The notes under the pieces were generated by a model, which worked only from the letters and a program-made list of their open reading frames with translations, was not told the DNA's origin and ran no database searches. A DNA stretch of 64,000 nt from JAFIFT01 sp020051095 (GTDB taxonomy: Bacteria; Pseudomonadota; Gammaproteobacteria; Legionellales; Legionellaceae), in assembly GCF_964199965.1 (NCBI RefSeq), contig NZ_CAXMZT010000011.1, positions 1 through 64,000 of the forward strand, read 5' to 3'. This document shows, one piece after another, positions 17,621 through 27,335 of the stretch. How positions within the stretch are numbered: the first letter of the stretch is position 1; every line of letters begins with the position of its first letter. Both the position numbers and the translations under genes were made by a program.

Positions 17621-19807
17621 CTAGGCGATACGAACCACATTCGTCTTTTGCGTTGATTGTAATCGACTGTTTTGCCTTGAAATATTATCAATTTTTGAAT
17701 TTAACTGCCGTTTCACTCCCTCTATTCCCAGCTTACTGTTGTTAGCCAGATCATTAAAATCGCTAAACTGTCGAGGGTTTGACAACTGCTCCCCTGGAGC
17801 AAAGGTTGGTAGAACAATAAAGCCACTAACAGCATCGGCGGCTTCACCGGCTTTTTCTTTGCCTGGGTTGATACCTTTCGATTGTTCAAGGTGTTTATCA
17901 TCATCGGCGGCCAGCATGATTGGGGTATGGGGATATTTTTCATGTATTGCCTTGGCCACCGACTTGAGATTTCCTGCATCAAAGGCAGAAACAACCGCTG
18001 GCAGATCAGTGGCTTCTTTTATCGTTGCCGCGGTTGCATAACCTTCAGCAATGACAATGACAGGTGAAGCCGCAAGCTTGTCCAGGCCTCCTAATACATG
18101 AAAGCAGCCATCCTTTCTTGAATCTTTGGCAAAATTTTTAGTGCCATCATCACCGATATATTGAATGCTCCAGATTTTGCCATCAATATCCATAGCAGGA
18201 ATACAGGTCATTTTGTGCGCTGGGTTAGTATAAACACCGGAGTGAACCTGAATACCTTTTGATTTCATATAAGGGGTTAGCTCGGTGGCCTCTTTCATTT
18301 TGGAGAGCCTTTGCGTAAGTTTCAGCACTGTATTTTTGTGTTTTTCATCAAGTTCGAGCTCACGGTTTTTCTGATTTTCCAGTGCTTGAGCTTTAAGGGC
18401 TGATTTTTGTTCATCGGTTAATACATAGCCTTTGCATTTCCATTTTAGTTCCAAACCTGTGCGGTTATTTTTGATGTAGCCAGCGGGAATACCATCTAAA
18501 TGGGCCACATAAAATCCAGCCTTCTCACTGTGCTTATCATCGTCCATTTGTATGCGATGTGGTTTGCCATCCATGATGGGATGCTCACCGGTTACTATGG
18601 CGCCTAAGCTGATTAATGCTTCTTTGAATTCATCCGCAGGCGAAAGGACTTTATTTTCTTGTGAAATCTGGTTTTCTGGAAGCCATGTTTTAATCTTTTC
18701 AATAGAAACACCAGGGTTTGCATACCAGCATTTTTGTTCTTTATCCCAGGCAATGCCAGGTGTACCATCATCCAGTTTACCGGCGATTGATTTTGCTCTG
18801 TCTTTTTCTTTGTATGGGATGCTGAGCCAAATTTTCTCGGAGACTAATTGTTTGGATTCCATGAGGATTTCCTCTTTTGGTTGTTCATCCCTGATTTCAA
18901 TGGTTTGCTCAAGATCTAGGTCTTGGACCTGTTCCAATGCGCATATGTGATTGACGATTTTTTCCGCATCGGCTGATGCTCTGAATATTTCCAGTGGGTC
19001 GTCTTCTAAAACACGAATCCATGATTTGATATAGGCTGTGTGTTGAGATGGATCATGCCCGATGCCAAGTTCTGCGCCCAACAACATGCTGGCAATTTCA
19101 GCTCTTAATTCTTCTTTGGCGTAGCCTTCACTGCCAAAGGGATGGCTCAAGTCTCGATTAAGCCTTGAAGGATGGCCGCTCCAATGACCTAGTTCGTGAA
19201 GGGCTGTGGCATAATAATTAGCCGCCGTTTTAAATTGCTCTTTGGGTGGTAAGTGAATACTGTCGGTTGATAGTCTGTAAAAGGCCCTGTCTGCTTCCGA
19301 ATGAAAAATGGCAGCATCTGAGTTTAGTAGCAAAGTTTCAGCTCTATCTATTAAAGACCAGTCCTGCTCTTTTTGAACAAGTTCTGGCATATTATCAATT
19401 TGTGAGGCGTGAAATACCCTGGCATAAAATACTTTGGGTCTTTCAAGGTTGACTTGCACTTTAACCGGATTGCCCTGCTCATCGAGGATTGGTTTTCCCA
19501 TCTCATCTTTTTTAACTTTTTCTTCCACGAATTTCCAATATTGAACAGTCGTGCCTTTTTCTCCCTTTCGAACCTGTGCATCAATACTTTGGGCTTGTTT
19601 GTAGGTTAACCAGCGATTATCTTCAGTTTGATTCAACATCAAATACAAAGCATTGATGCCGCGATATCGCTTTCCTGTGAGAGGGTTAAAAGGAATTTGG
19701 CCATTACCTATGCCTGGCTCCCACGGCTTTATCCAGGGAGCGGTTCCAAGTTTTAAGCTTTCAATTATTTGATTGGCGACAACCTGATGATGAGACAACT
19801 TAGTCAT
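17621..19807 (-). CDS. traC: TraC-type primase: ArdC-like domain plus Toprim
   Basis: This protein of about 728 aa joins an N-terminal ArdC-like single-strand DNA-binding and metallopeptidase-like region (SHHQVVANQIIESL, PFNPLTGKRYRGIN, zincin box ALHELGHWSGHPSRLNR) to a C-terminal Toprim domain (VIVIAEGYATAATI, IMLAADDD). It would protect or prime the incoming single strand. I chose the ATG at 19807, because the longer start at 19828 places the AAGGAGG ribosome-binding site inside the coding region (residues RRR). It overlaps the upstream small gene. Confidence 0.88.
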   Translation of the reverse strand: MTKLSHHQVVANQIIESLKLGTAPWIKPWEPGIGNGQIPFNPLTGKRYRGINALYLMLNQTEDNRWLTYKQAQSIDAQVRKGEKGTTVQYWKFVEEKVKKDEMGKPILDEQGNPVKVQVNLERPKVFYARVFHASQIDNMPELVQKEQDWSLIDRAETLLLNSDAAIFHSEADRAFYRLSTDSIHLPPKEQFKTAANYYATALHELGHWSGHPSRLNRDLSHPFGSEGYAKEELRAEIASMLLGAELGIGHDPSQHTAYIKSWIRVLEDDPLEIFRASADAEKIVNHICALEQVQDLDLEQTIEIRDEQPKEEILMESKQLVSEKIWLSIPYKEKDRAKSIAGKLDDGTPGIAWDKEQKCWYANPGVSIEKIKTWLPENQISQENKVLSPADEFKEALISLGAIVTGEHPIMDGKPHRIQMDDDKHSEKAGFYVAHLDGIPAGYIKNNRTGLELKWKCKGYVLTDEQKSALKAQALENQKNRELELDEKHKNTVLKLTQRLSKMKEATELTPYMKSKGIQVHSGVYTNPAHKMTCIPAMDIDGKIWSIQYIGDDGTKNFAKDSRKDGCFHVLGGLDKLAASPVIVIAEGYATAATIKEATDLPAVVSAFDAGNLKSVAKAIHEKYPHTPIMLAADDDKHLEQSKGINPGKEKAGEAADAVSGFIVLPTFAPGEQLSNPRQFSDFNDLANNSKLGIEGVKRQLNSKIDNISRQNSRLQSTQKTNVVRIA

Positions 19808-19964
19808 AGGCCGCCTCCTTGGCATCAATTTCGTTTAAGGCATCTTCAGAAAAGGCGCCCATGACGTCTGCCTCGATGGGTGTGACCTCAGTGATAAAAC
19901 CAGGGACCATTAAGTCCTCCAGTTTTTCTGCAATCACATCATTTAGATTGGTTTCTTTATTCAT
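19800..19964 (-). CDS. Small conserved-position protein between traF and traC
   Basis: This short 54-aa acidic gene fills the gap between traF and traC on the same strand. It begins MNKETNLNDVIAEKLEDLM and ends DAKEAAYD. Its ATG (19964) follows the traF stop by 1 nt, and its stop overlaps the traC ATG (ATGACTAA). It has no signal peptide and no known domain. Tight packing with both neighbours, an open frame and an in-frame ribosome-binding site for traC support it as real. Confidence 0.65.
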   Translation of the reverse strand: MNKETNLNDVIAEKLEDLMVPGFITEVTPIEADVMGAFSEDALNEIDAKEAAYD

Positions 19965-19965
19965 G

Positions 19966-20505
19966 CTATTTCTCCACAGTTGCTTTGACCCATACGGGTG
20001 TGATCATTCCCTTGATTTGGCTTAAGTGAACAGGGCCGAAATATCGAGCGTCAAAAGACCATTCGCTTTGGCTGGTCATGGTCAATACTTCATCTTCTTT
20101 AAGCTGATAATCCCTTGTGCGCCATTGAGGTAAAGGACGATCCAATCCATCTGCGGATATTGGTTTTGAAAAGGGAATCAATTGATGATGCACAAAAATA
20201 CCTTCATCGGTGACAGAGATGTTATCGCCTTTGATTGCCACGACTTTTTTCATCAAATACCCATAATTACCAGGACAAAGACCGCTATCGATATAGCCTC
20301 TGTCTCTTGCTTGTTGAAAGACGGGCTTATCTTCAGGGCAAAATATGACAAAAGCATTTTTAAGGTTCTTAATGTCCGTTATACAATAAAGACCAATAGG
20401 AATAGAATCCGTCAGGTTGAGCCTGAAACCCATAGCGACCAAGAGAAGTGCCGCACTTAAGATGCTCAGCAAAAAAATGCTCATCCAGGCCGTCAATTTC
20501 CTCAT
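19966..20505 (-). CDS. traF: TraF, pilin-maturation peptidase (S26 type)
   Basis: This 179-aa membrane peptidase resembles RP4 TraF, which circularises the TrbC pilin. An N-terminal membrane helix (residues 7-27) is followed by the catalytic Ser in LTDSIPIGLY (Ser34; RP4 Ser37). The Lys is Lys86 or Lys87 in YLMKKVVAIKGD. The C-terminal part (DARYFGPVHLSQIKGMITPVW) is the family's last box. The ATG overlaps the traG stop (ATGA). All residues needed for activity are present. Confidence 0.9.
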   Translation of the reverse strand: MRKLTAWMSIFLLSILSAALLLVAMGFRLNLTDSIPIGLYCITDIKNLKNAFVIFCPEDKPVFQQARDRGYIDSGLCPGNYGYLMKKVVAIKGDNISVTDEGIFVHHQLIPFSKPISADGLDRPLPQWRTRDYQLKEDEVLTMTSQSEWSFDARYFGPVHLSQIKGMITPVWVKATVEK

Positions 20506-22376
20506 AATCTGATTTCCTCATCTTTGCTTAAACGGGCCCGTAATATGTCCGACTTTTCTGGCGCCTCAACCGATGCCCTGGCACTAAAAACAGGATCTTT
20601 AAAATAAAGCGGCTGTTTGCCATAAATGGCGGGAAAACCTGCTACATAGACCACCATATCACCTGCCTCGGTGATTAAGCCGTTGGCATCTTTTTTAGGC
20701 CCTGGCATACGTTGACATTCATCAATGGTTAGAAGTGGGCGAGATACTTCCTGCATCGTTTTCGAAATCTGACTTAAAAAAGTGGATATCCGCTTACCGC
20801 TGGTGGTGATATGTTCTTTGACAATAGTAGTCTGGCCAGTAAGCTTTGAAAGATGTTCCGCTGTTTCTATTCGGTTCGGTGGATAGGCATTTTGGATATG
20901 ACAATTAGAAGTAATGGTTTCATCGGGCCCATAACCTCGCTCACGACTTTTAAGCTGGTTGATGTCTTGGCAGATTAAGTAAAACTTCAAACCGTATCCG
21001 GCAACAAAGGCCAATGATTCCTGTAAAATATCGAGCTTGCCAAGGCTTGGAAACTCATCAATCATACACAGCAGCCGATGTTTATAAGTTTTCTTCGTTC
21101 TTATAAATCCATCTACCCGCTCAAACTCCATTTTATCTGCCAAAAGGCGAACAACCATATTCAGCATAACGCGAACCAAAGGTTGCAACCGTGCTTTATC
21201 ATTTGGTTGAGTGATAATATAAAGACTGACGGGCGTGTGGTGATGCATCAAATCTTTTATACAGAAATCTGAAGCAGACACATTGTGTGCCACGACTGGA
21301 TCTCGGTATAAGGCAAGATAAGATTTTAAAGTGGATAATACGGAACCCGCTTCTTCTTCGGGCCTGTCAATCATATCGCGGGCCGAGGCACTAATTACAG
21401 GATGCGTTTTGTCATCAACATGATGGTACTGAGTCATTTCAATCAACAAGTCAGCAATATTGGTATTGGGATCGACTAACATCCTGTCAATATTGGGAAA
21501 GGTAGCTGGTTCACCCTGATTTCTTAGCTTATAAATAGCATGTAGGATAAATCCAACTAAAAGTGCTTGGGATGTCTTTTTCCAATGGGTTTCAAGCCCT
21601 TTTCCATCAGGATCTACAACAAGCGTTGCAAGATTTTGTACATCGCCAACCTCATATTCTGTACCGACCCTGATTTCATCCAATGGATTCCAGCGGGCAG
21701 ATCCGTTTAAGGTTGCTGGCTCAAAGCGAACCACTTTGTTATTGGCATATTTCTGTCGCCATCCTGAGGTTAATGCCCAAAGCTCGCCTTTTAAATCGGT
21801 AATAACACATGATTGTTTCCAGGATAAAAGGGTAGGAATAACAAGACCAACCCCTTTGCCAGAGCGCGTTGGCGCATAGGTTAATATGTGTTCTGGTCCA
21901 TTGTGGCGCAAATAATGAACCCCACCTTTTTCATCTTCATAAGCACCTACATAGACGCCTTCCTCATTGCCAATAAGTCCGGCATCTTTTAAATCTTGCC
22001 TGTTAGCCCACCTGGCGGAACCATGCAGGTATTCACTGACATTTTCTTTTTTTAAATGCTTGCCAACAAAAACAATCAGCATTAAAAATAGACAGCCACT
22101 CATCACCATCAATCCGAAAGCAGCATTAAAAGAATCAGGGTAGTAATTATGGTATTTCAGGCCCCACCAGAATGACTGCCAGGGGAAATAGATATGGTGT
22201 AGAGAAAATCCCAATCCATCACTAAAATGTAGTTTATAAGCTACATACTGCGTGCCAATCTGCATACTTATGATCAGTGAGAAAATGACTAAAATCATTA
22301 GCTGTTTACTCACCTTGCCCTGGTGTTTTTGCCTCACTTGTGGACCAATGGCTTTATTGGGCTTAATCATACTCAT
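20502..22376 (-). CDS. traG: TraG, type IV coupling protein (VirD4 family)
   Basis: This 624-aa ATPase links the relaxosome to the secretion channel. It has N-terminal membrane helices (about residues 25-46 and 80-103). Walker A is YAPTRSGKGVGLVIPTLLSW and Walker B includes LLCMIDEFPSLGKLD. The C-terminus ends in short repeats of charged residues. It overlaps trbL (ATGA) and so belongs to the trb operon. Length matches RP4 TraG (635 aa). Confidence 0.93.
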   Translation of the reverse strand: MSMIKPNKAIGPQVRQKHQGKVSKQLMILVIFSLIISMQIGTQYVAYKLHFSDGLGFSLHHIYFPWQSFWWGLKYHNYYPDSFNAAFGLMVMSGCLFLMLIVFVGKHLKKENVSEYLHGSARWANRQDLKDAGLIGNEEGVYVGAYEDEKGGVHYLRHNGPEHILTYAPTRSGKGVGLVIPTLLSWKQSCVITDLKGELWALTSGWRQKYANNKVVRFEPATLNGSARWNPLDEIRVGTEYEVGDVQNLATLVVDPDGKGLETHWKKTSQALLVGFILHAIYKLRNQGEPATFPNIDRMLVDPNTNIADLLIEMTQYHHVDDKTHPVISASARDMIDRPEEEAGSVLSTLKSYLALYRDPVVAHNVSASDFCIKDLMHHHTPVSLYIITQPNDKARLQPLVRVMLNMVVRLLADKMEFERVDGFIRTKKTYKHRLLCMIDEFPSLGKLDILQESLAFVAGYGLKFYLICQDINQLKSRERGYGPDETITSNCHIQNAYPPNRIETAEHLSKLTGQTTIVKEHITTSGKRISTFLSQISKTMQEVSRPLLTIDECQRMPGPKKDANGLITEAGDMVVYVAGFPAIYGKQPLYFKDPVFSARASVEAPEKSDILRARLSKDEEIRL

Positions 22377-23785
22377 TGGCTGTCTCCCGATACCTTTTGA
22401 TTGACAAACTGACTAACTTCATCAGAACAATCGTATTGAGAACCGATGTCATCACTTCCAGAACTAAAGCTACCTGCTGGCGCACCCATGGATGTGACAT
22501 TTTGAGATTCAGATGTTTGATGCTCTGGTGAAGATGATTCGCCTCTAGAAGATGCTCGTTGCTGAATGGCATCAGCAACCTTGCCGCCTGTTGTTTGAGA
22601 AATTTTATCTGAAAAGGATTCTTTAACACTGCCTGCTTTATCACGGGCAACATCCATCACACCAGAGGCCAGATGGGAACCAACCGAACCAGCAAACTTG
22701 GAAGCCTGTCCCATTGCTTGAGCAAGTCCGCCTAATTTTGAACCAGAATTACCGTTGAATAGGGAGCCAGAATCAGTATTACCCATACTTTGTGATGCTG
22801 CTTTAAATGCAGCGCTTAACGCTGATAACCCACCTGCGCTGTGAGAGCCGGTACTACTTGCAGCACCGGCAAGGGCAGCACCTGCAATCCCCGCAGCCCC
22901 TAATGCACCACCGACTCCAAGACCGCCAGAGCCACCACCTCCGCCACCACCATGAACAATGCCTGCTATTGTTGGTGGGATTTTATTAATGAGAACCAAC
23001 AAAATTACAGCCACAACCAACATCACAAACATTTCTTTAAGCAAAATATCTTTGGCCATGGCTGCATAATATTGATCGATAAAAGACTTACCAATGCCAA
23101 TAATTAAAATCATAGTAAAGGCTTGAAGCGCGATGCCTAGAACTGTTTTGTAATAGTTAATGGCAATGTCCTGGGTCCAGCGACCGCCACCAAACCCTAG
23201 TAAAATGACACCGCCATAAATCAAAATCCAACTGGTTACCAGGATAATGAGCATATTGACACTGACTAAGGCCAACACAATAAGAATGATGCCTGCAACA
23301 AAAAGTCCCACCGTTGTTGCCGCTGGTGACCAGATGGATGAGTTATCAATTGCTTTGGAGACAATATCAAACCCAACATCAACAATTGCCGATGGTGATA
23401 TGTGATTGCTGATACCAGAAGCATTTGCTGCAAGCTGGCGCATTGAATCCATGATGGATGTGCTAATGGCAGGACCGTTATCTAATATCCAGTAAAAAAA
23501 GCCGACCGTCACTAAAAACTTAACTGTTTCTGCCATAAACTCCTGGATATCAGCCTTGCGCAATGCCATTAAGCCATAGGTCCATACCATACTGATGGTT
23601 ACCAAGGACCAAAATAAATATTGGGCATATCTTAATATCGTTCGACTCCATATAGAGGCAGTACTTGCAAATCGAGACAATATATTGTCGAACAAATCTC
23701 GACTATCAATACCCTGAGCATGACTTTGTATTGAAAAAATCAATAGAACAAACAGGGTTAATAAAGTGAGCGTCTTTTTATTCAT
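22373..23785 (-). CDS. trbL: TrbL, VirB6-like membrane protein
   Basis: This protein of about 470 aa forms part of the inner-membrane pore. I chose the ATG at 23785, because it opens a signal-like helix (LTLLTLFVLLIFSIQSHAQG) right after the trbK stop. Several membrane helices follow (residues about 45-280), then a Gly-rich linker (GGGGGGSGGLGVGG). The C-terminal region is hydrophilic and Ser-rich. The arrangement matches RP4 TrbL. It overlaps traG by 4 nt. Confidence 0.88.
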   Translation of the reverse strand: MNKKTLTLLTLFVLLIFSIQSHAQGIDSRDLFDNILSRFASTASIWSRTILRYAQYLFWSLVTISMVWTYGLMALRKADIQEFMAETVKFLVTVGFFYWILDNGPAISTSIMDSMRQLAANASGISNHISPSAIVDVGFDIVSKAIDNSSIWSPAATTVGLFVAGIILIVLALVSVNMLIILVTSWILIYGGVILLGFGGGRWTQDIAINYYKTVLGIALQAFTMILIIGIGKSFIDQYYAAMAKDILLKEMFVMLVVAVILLVLINKIPPTIAGIVHGGGGGGGSGGLGVGGALGAAGIAGAALAGAASSTGSHSAGGLSALSAAFKAASQSMGNTDSGSLFNGNSGSKLGGLAQAMGQASKFAGSVGSHLASGVMDVARDKAGSVKESFSDKISQTTGGKVADAIQQRASSRGESSSPEHQTSESQNVTSMGAPAGSFSSGSDDIGSQYDCSDEVSQFVNQKVSGDSQ

Positions 23786-23789
23786 AGAA

Positions 23790-24002
23790 TTACCATTGTT
23801 TTCCACTGGATTTGGTATAACTACCCCCTTTAAAGCAAGCATCAGCTATCGCCTGGAGTTCCTCTTTGGTCCTGCCTTCTTTAGAACTTGAACAAGTCAG
23901 CGATGCCAAATGCGCTGCTTTTTTCTTTGCTTTAGTTTCAGCGCTGTCACAACCAGACAGCAAACAAGTTAAAAGCACTAAAGAAAATCCTATTTTTTTC
24001 AT
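23790..24002 (-). CDS. trbK: TrbK-like lipoprotein (possible entry exclusion)
   Basis: This 70-aa protein has a lipobox (LLTCLLSGC). In RP4, TrbK is a small lipoprotein that blocks entry of the same plasmid. The ATG at 24002 is chosen because GGAG lies 6 bases upstream; the ATG at 24008 is too close. The C-terminus, SYTKSSGKQW, nearly repeats the TrbJ end (TYHKSSGKKW). The call is positional plus lipoprotein form; sequence similarity to RP4 TrbK is not obvious. Confidence 0.7.
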   Translation of the reverse strand: MKKIGFSLVLLTCLLSGCDSAETKAKKKAAHLASLTCSSSKEGRTKEELQAIADACFKGGSYTKSSGKQW

Positions 24003-24031
24003 TATCATCTCCTTTCGTTGTTATGAATGAC

Positions 24032-24772
24032 TCACCATTTTTTACCTGAGCTTTTGTGATAAGTACCAGCCCTAAAACGCTCATCTCCAGCCTCAACTAT
24101 CGCTTCTTTATTGGTGTTTGATGCATCTCTAACAGCTTGGGCATTTTGCTGGGCAACCATTAAACTTCTTATTTGCAACAGTTGGTTGGTTTGATGGCTG
24201 GCTAACTGTGAGGCTGCTTGTAAAGCTTGTTTTTGCCCTTCGGCACTTTGGGCTTGAGTTTGTAGTTTCTTTAACTTTTCAGAGTCCTTTTTTAAGTTTT
24301 GTTGTTGCTTATCAATGCCTTTTAACATGGCATCATTAGCTCGTTTTTGGGCAACCGAGGCACTCATTTTATTTTGAATTATTTTTTTGCGTTCAGCAGG
24401 TGAACATTTACCAGAACCATTAAAGCAAGGCAGTTTTTGATAATATTCCGCACTTTGAAATTTATCCAAATACCCTTGCATGCTTCCGGCTTCTTGCTTG
24501 TAATAATCAATTGTATTTGTTGTTTCCAACAGATTATTAATAATGCTATCGGCATTATCCCATTGATATGAGGTGAGCGATTTTGAGTTTTGAAGCATGG
24601 TTTGATACTGAGCTACTTGATTTTTGTATTGATCAATCTGATACCTAAGATCACTTGCCTGATTAACTATCATCTTTGCATTTTGAAACCAGTTGGCTAC
24701 ATCAAACACAGGCGCGCCACTTGAAAAGACATTCATGCTCCACAAAAACAATACTATGACTCTAAGTTTCAT
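24032..24772 (-). CDS. trbJ: TrbJ, VirB5-like pilus-tip protein
   Basis: This 246-aa exported protein has a signal peptide (MKLRVIVLFLWSMNVFSSGA) and a long helical middle of coiled coils (residues 35-110 and 145-225). It corresponds to the VirB5/TrbJ minor pilus component. CFNGSGKC in the middle could form a disulfide. Its C-terminal TYHKSSGKKW is shared with TrbK. AAGGAG precedes the ATG. Confidence 0.85.
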   Translation of the reverse strand: MKLRVIVLFLWSMNVFSSGAPVFDVANWFQNAKMIVNQASDLRYQIDQYKNQVAQYQTMLQNSKSLTSYQWDNADSIINNLLETTNTIDYYKQEAGSMQGYLDKFQSAEYYQKLPCFNGSGKCSPAERKKIIQNKMSASVAQKRANDAMLKGIDKQQQNLKKDSEKLKKLQTQAQSAEGQKQALQAASQLASHQTNQLLQIRSLMVAQQNAQAVRDASNTNKEAIVEAGDERFRAGTYHKSSGKKW

Positions 24773-24786
24773 TTCACACTCCTTCG

Positions 24787-26043
24787 TTAATAAGAAAATT
24801 GCTGATAAGGTCTGTTAAAGGTCAAATCTTTAATGACAATGACATTGAAACGATAACCAGGTTGTATATTTATCGTTGGCGCAACATTTAAATTCTTTTT
24901 CACAAGCTCTGTTGTGACTTCACCTAGTTGCTGACCTAATGATTGGGACAAAACACTGCCCGCAGTGGGTTGTTGGTTAAAGCCGTATTGGTTGGGTTGA
25001 TTGATATTCTGGCTATAGGTGATACCTGCCACAACTGCTGACATTAGTAATGCTGAGCCATAAATGCGCGCATAGTGATGATCAACCTGGTCGCGGAAAC
25101 CTGCATAGCCCGCACTATCACCACCTGGCATTGAGCCAATATCCAATGCTTTCCCATCAGGAAACACCAGCCGTTGCCAGGCAACTAACACAGTCTCTTG
25201 GCCGTATTTGATTTCACTGGAATATATGCCAATCAGCTTGGTTCCTTGCGGAATTAAAAGATAACGACCCGTGGCAGTGTCATACACATCTTGAGATACT
25301 TGACCGATGATTTGTCCAGGTAAATCCGATGAAATACCACTTATCATAACTCCAGGAATAACCCCACCGGCTCTTAATTCATAACGCGAGTTAGGGCTTT
25401 CAAGTCTGGAGTTTAGACGCCACCGCATCTCGTTTTCTTGACCACCTAGTGTTTGTGGCATCGGTTTTGGCCTTTTTTGCATGCCCTGTATTAGGGCTAA
25501 CTGCTCTTTAAACTCACTTGCCACATCAGGCTCATGCATCATTCTTTGATTTTCATTCATGTTGCTGTTGAAGTTTGTATTGGTTTTATCAAAAGATATT
25601 GAAGTTTTTGCTTTGACCGCTTCTTCAAAGGATTGGGTTTTCTCCTGCCGGATTCGCTCAATTTCAGCATCGGGCACATCTTCTGCCATCATTTCTTCTT
25701 TTTTAGGTAACCCAAATGTTCTTGGTGTTGTAGAACTGGCATCATCAATTGCGAGTTTATCCTCTGATTCTTTAGGTAATATTGCTTTAATGGGCTTTTG
25801 ATTTTTAATGACTTCCTGGGCAAGGCTCATTGTATTTTTATGCGCTGATTTAAGCTTTACAACAGGAACTTCTTTATTATTGGTATTCGCTCTTTTAGCA
25901 GCAACAAAGGCGATTAAAGCGACGAAAAGCGTTAAAACCCCTATTGCAATAAATAAAGGGATATTGTTTACCCGTTTAACGCCCGTTGTTTTTAATGTCT
26001 GCGGTGAAGTATCTGCCGATAGAAACTTGTTATCTTTTTCCAT
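24787..26043 (-). CDS. trbI: TrbI, VirB10-like channel protein
   Basis: This 418-aa protein spans inner and outer membranes. A single membrane helix (IPLFIAIGVLTLFVALIAFVAA, residues 28-49) is followed by a Pro/Glu-rich periplasmic linker. The C-terminal VirB10 domain shows VIPGVMISGISSDLPGQIIGQV, YLLIPQGTKLIGIYSS and PGYRFNVIVIKDL. AAGGAG lies 8 bases before the ATG and overlaps the trbH end. Length and order match RP4 TrbI. Confidence 0.93.
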   Translation of the reverse strand: MEKDNKFLSADTSPQTLKTTGVKRVNNIPLFIAIGVLTLFVALIAFVAAKRANTNNKEVPVVKLKSAHKNTMSLAQEVIKNQKPIKAILPKESEDKLAIDDASSTTPRTFGLPKKEEMMAEDVPDAEIERIRQEKTQSFEEAVKAKTSISFDKTNTNFNSNMNENQRMMHEPDVASEFKEQLALIQGMQKRPKPMPQTLGGQENEMRWRLNSRLESPNSRYELRAGGVIPGVMISGISSDLPGQIIGQVSQDVYDTATGRYLLIPQGTKLIGIYSSEIKYGQETVLVAWQRLVFPDGKALDIGSMPGGDSAGYAGFRDQVDHHYARIYGSALLMSAVVAGITYSQNINQPNQYGFNQQPTAGSVLSQSLGQQLGEVTTELVKKNLNVAPTINIQPGYRFNVIVIKDLTFNRPYQQFSY

Positions 26044-26048
26044 GAGGG

Positions 26049-26459
26049 TTACTCCTTAAATGACCAGGGCGTTATGGGGATAGGGGTTTTACCATTAACT
26101 GAATACGCCCTGGTTAAGGTTTGTGATCCAATATAAAGGCTGACTCGATAAACTTTATTAGGCTTAGTCTCATCAACCACATAGAAAAAATTAGCTTTAT
26201 TTCTAGTACACACATTTTCTTTAATGCCATAACCTTTTTTGCGCAATCCCTCTATCAAGGCAATACCAAAGGCGTCCCTAACCCTCTGGCGCAAACAAAA
26301 TGTATTTCTTGCAGCAGGATATAAGCAATTTATCTGTGATACCGCATCTTTGGCAAGATAGCTGTCTTTGCTTTGCTGATTTGGGGTAAAGTTGCCATAT
26401 TGAAGTGTTGTGCAACTTGAAAGCATTAGAGCAATTATCATAATCATGAGTTTTTTCAT
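26049..26459 (-). CDS. trbH: TrbH-like lipoprotein
   Basis: This 136-aa outer-membrane lipoprotein has a lipobox (ALMLSSC) after a short signal peptide. It lies where RP4 has trbH, directly after trbG with no gap. Two cysteines (NCLYPAARNTFC) follow. In IncP systems TrbH is a VirB7-like lipoprotein of the mating apparatus. The position and lipobox support this more than sequence. Confidence 0.8.
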   Translation of the reverse strand: MKKLMIMIIALMLSSCTTLQYGNFTPNQQSKDSYLAKDAVSQINCLYPAARNTFCLRQRVRDAFGIALIEGLRKKGYGIKENVCTRNKANFFYVVDETKPNKVYRVSLYIGSQTLTRAYSVNGKTPIPITPWSFKE

Positions 26460-27335
26460 TTAGCACCTCGTAATCGTTACTTGTTCTTGTGTAGAGCCAC
26501 TGCCGACCACAAGGATTGCCTTATCAAAAACCTGGTCTACAATATAGCGACACCCTTGCAACCGATAATTAACCATTACTTTTTCTGATTTGTGAAAAAG
26601 CCCTTTCTTTCTTAAAACAAGCAGTGCTGGTGCTTCGGTCTGCTTCATTGCTTTTGGCATTTCGATAATGGTTTTAACGCCATTGTTATAGACTCGAACA
26701 GGCTTCCATCGAGGACTGCCGGATAAACGATAATTGAAATTTAAATTTCCCAGGTATTCGTTTGTATGGAGAAAAGTATTAGCCTGTCTTCTTTGTGCTT
26801 GAATTTGTTGAATCTGTCGCCACTTAGCTTTGGCATCATCTGGATAGATAAAAGACACATAAGGCATAAAATCATAACGATGAGATTTAAGGCGGAAGTG
26901 ATACGTTCTTCTGTCGGTTGTGACAACCAATGATGAGTCAAGGCCGACATCTTTGGGTTTGATAATCAGATGGATTTGCTGTGAAGGGGCTGTTCCCGTA
27001 ATTGATGGTTCAACACTAAAACGCGGGTCGCCAACATTCATATCATTAAATTGCTCACCAGGCTGTAGGGCAATATCACATACCTGCAAAGGAGCGCAAA
27101 CAATTGGTATTTGATTTGTACCATAGACAAAGCTGATTGAGCCATCTGATGCTTTAAATGGTTTATTAGTGAAAGCACCTTTTTGATATTCCCTACCGAT
27201 TGTTAGAGCTTGTTTTTCCTCGGCGGTCAACCTTGGTATGTCAGTTGAAAAATACCGGTTTGAGATATCGTTATTATCCATAGCCAAACCCAAAGCAGGC
27301 CAAATTAAACATAGTGGGAGTAGTATTTTTTTCAT
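26460..27335 (-). CDS. trbG: TrbG, VirB9-like protein
   Basis: This 291-aa periplasmic or outer-membrane protein begins with a signal peptide (MKKILLPLCLIWPALGLA). The VirB9 family marks are present: DIALQPGEQFNDMNVGDPRFSV in the N-terminal domain and FNYRLSGSPRWKPVRVYNNGVKT in the C-terminal domain. It forms the outer-membrane core with TrbI and TrbH. The ATG overlaps the trbF stop. Confidence 0.92.
   Translation of the reverse strand: MKKILLPLCLIWPALGLAMDNNDISNRYFSTDIPRLTAEEKQALTIGREYQKGAFTNKPFKASDGSISFVYGTNQIPIVCAPLQVCDIALQPGEQFNDMNVGDPRFSVEPSITGTAPSQQIHLIIKPKDVGLDSSLVVTTDRRTYHFRLKSHRYDFMPYVSFIYPDDAKAKWRQIQQIQAQRRQANTFLHTNEYLGNLNFNYRLSGSPRWKPVRVYNNGVKTIIEMPKAMKQTEAPALLVLRKKGLFHKSEKVMVNYRLQGCRYIVDQVFDKAILVVGSGSTQEQVTITRC

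Noticed and set aside
23790..24002. Shadow ORF of trbL
   Set aside because: It has its own ribosome-binding site, lipobox and position between trbJ and trbL, so it was kept as trbK.
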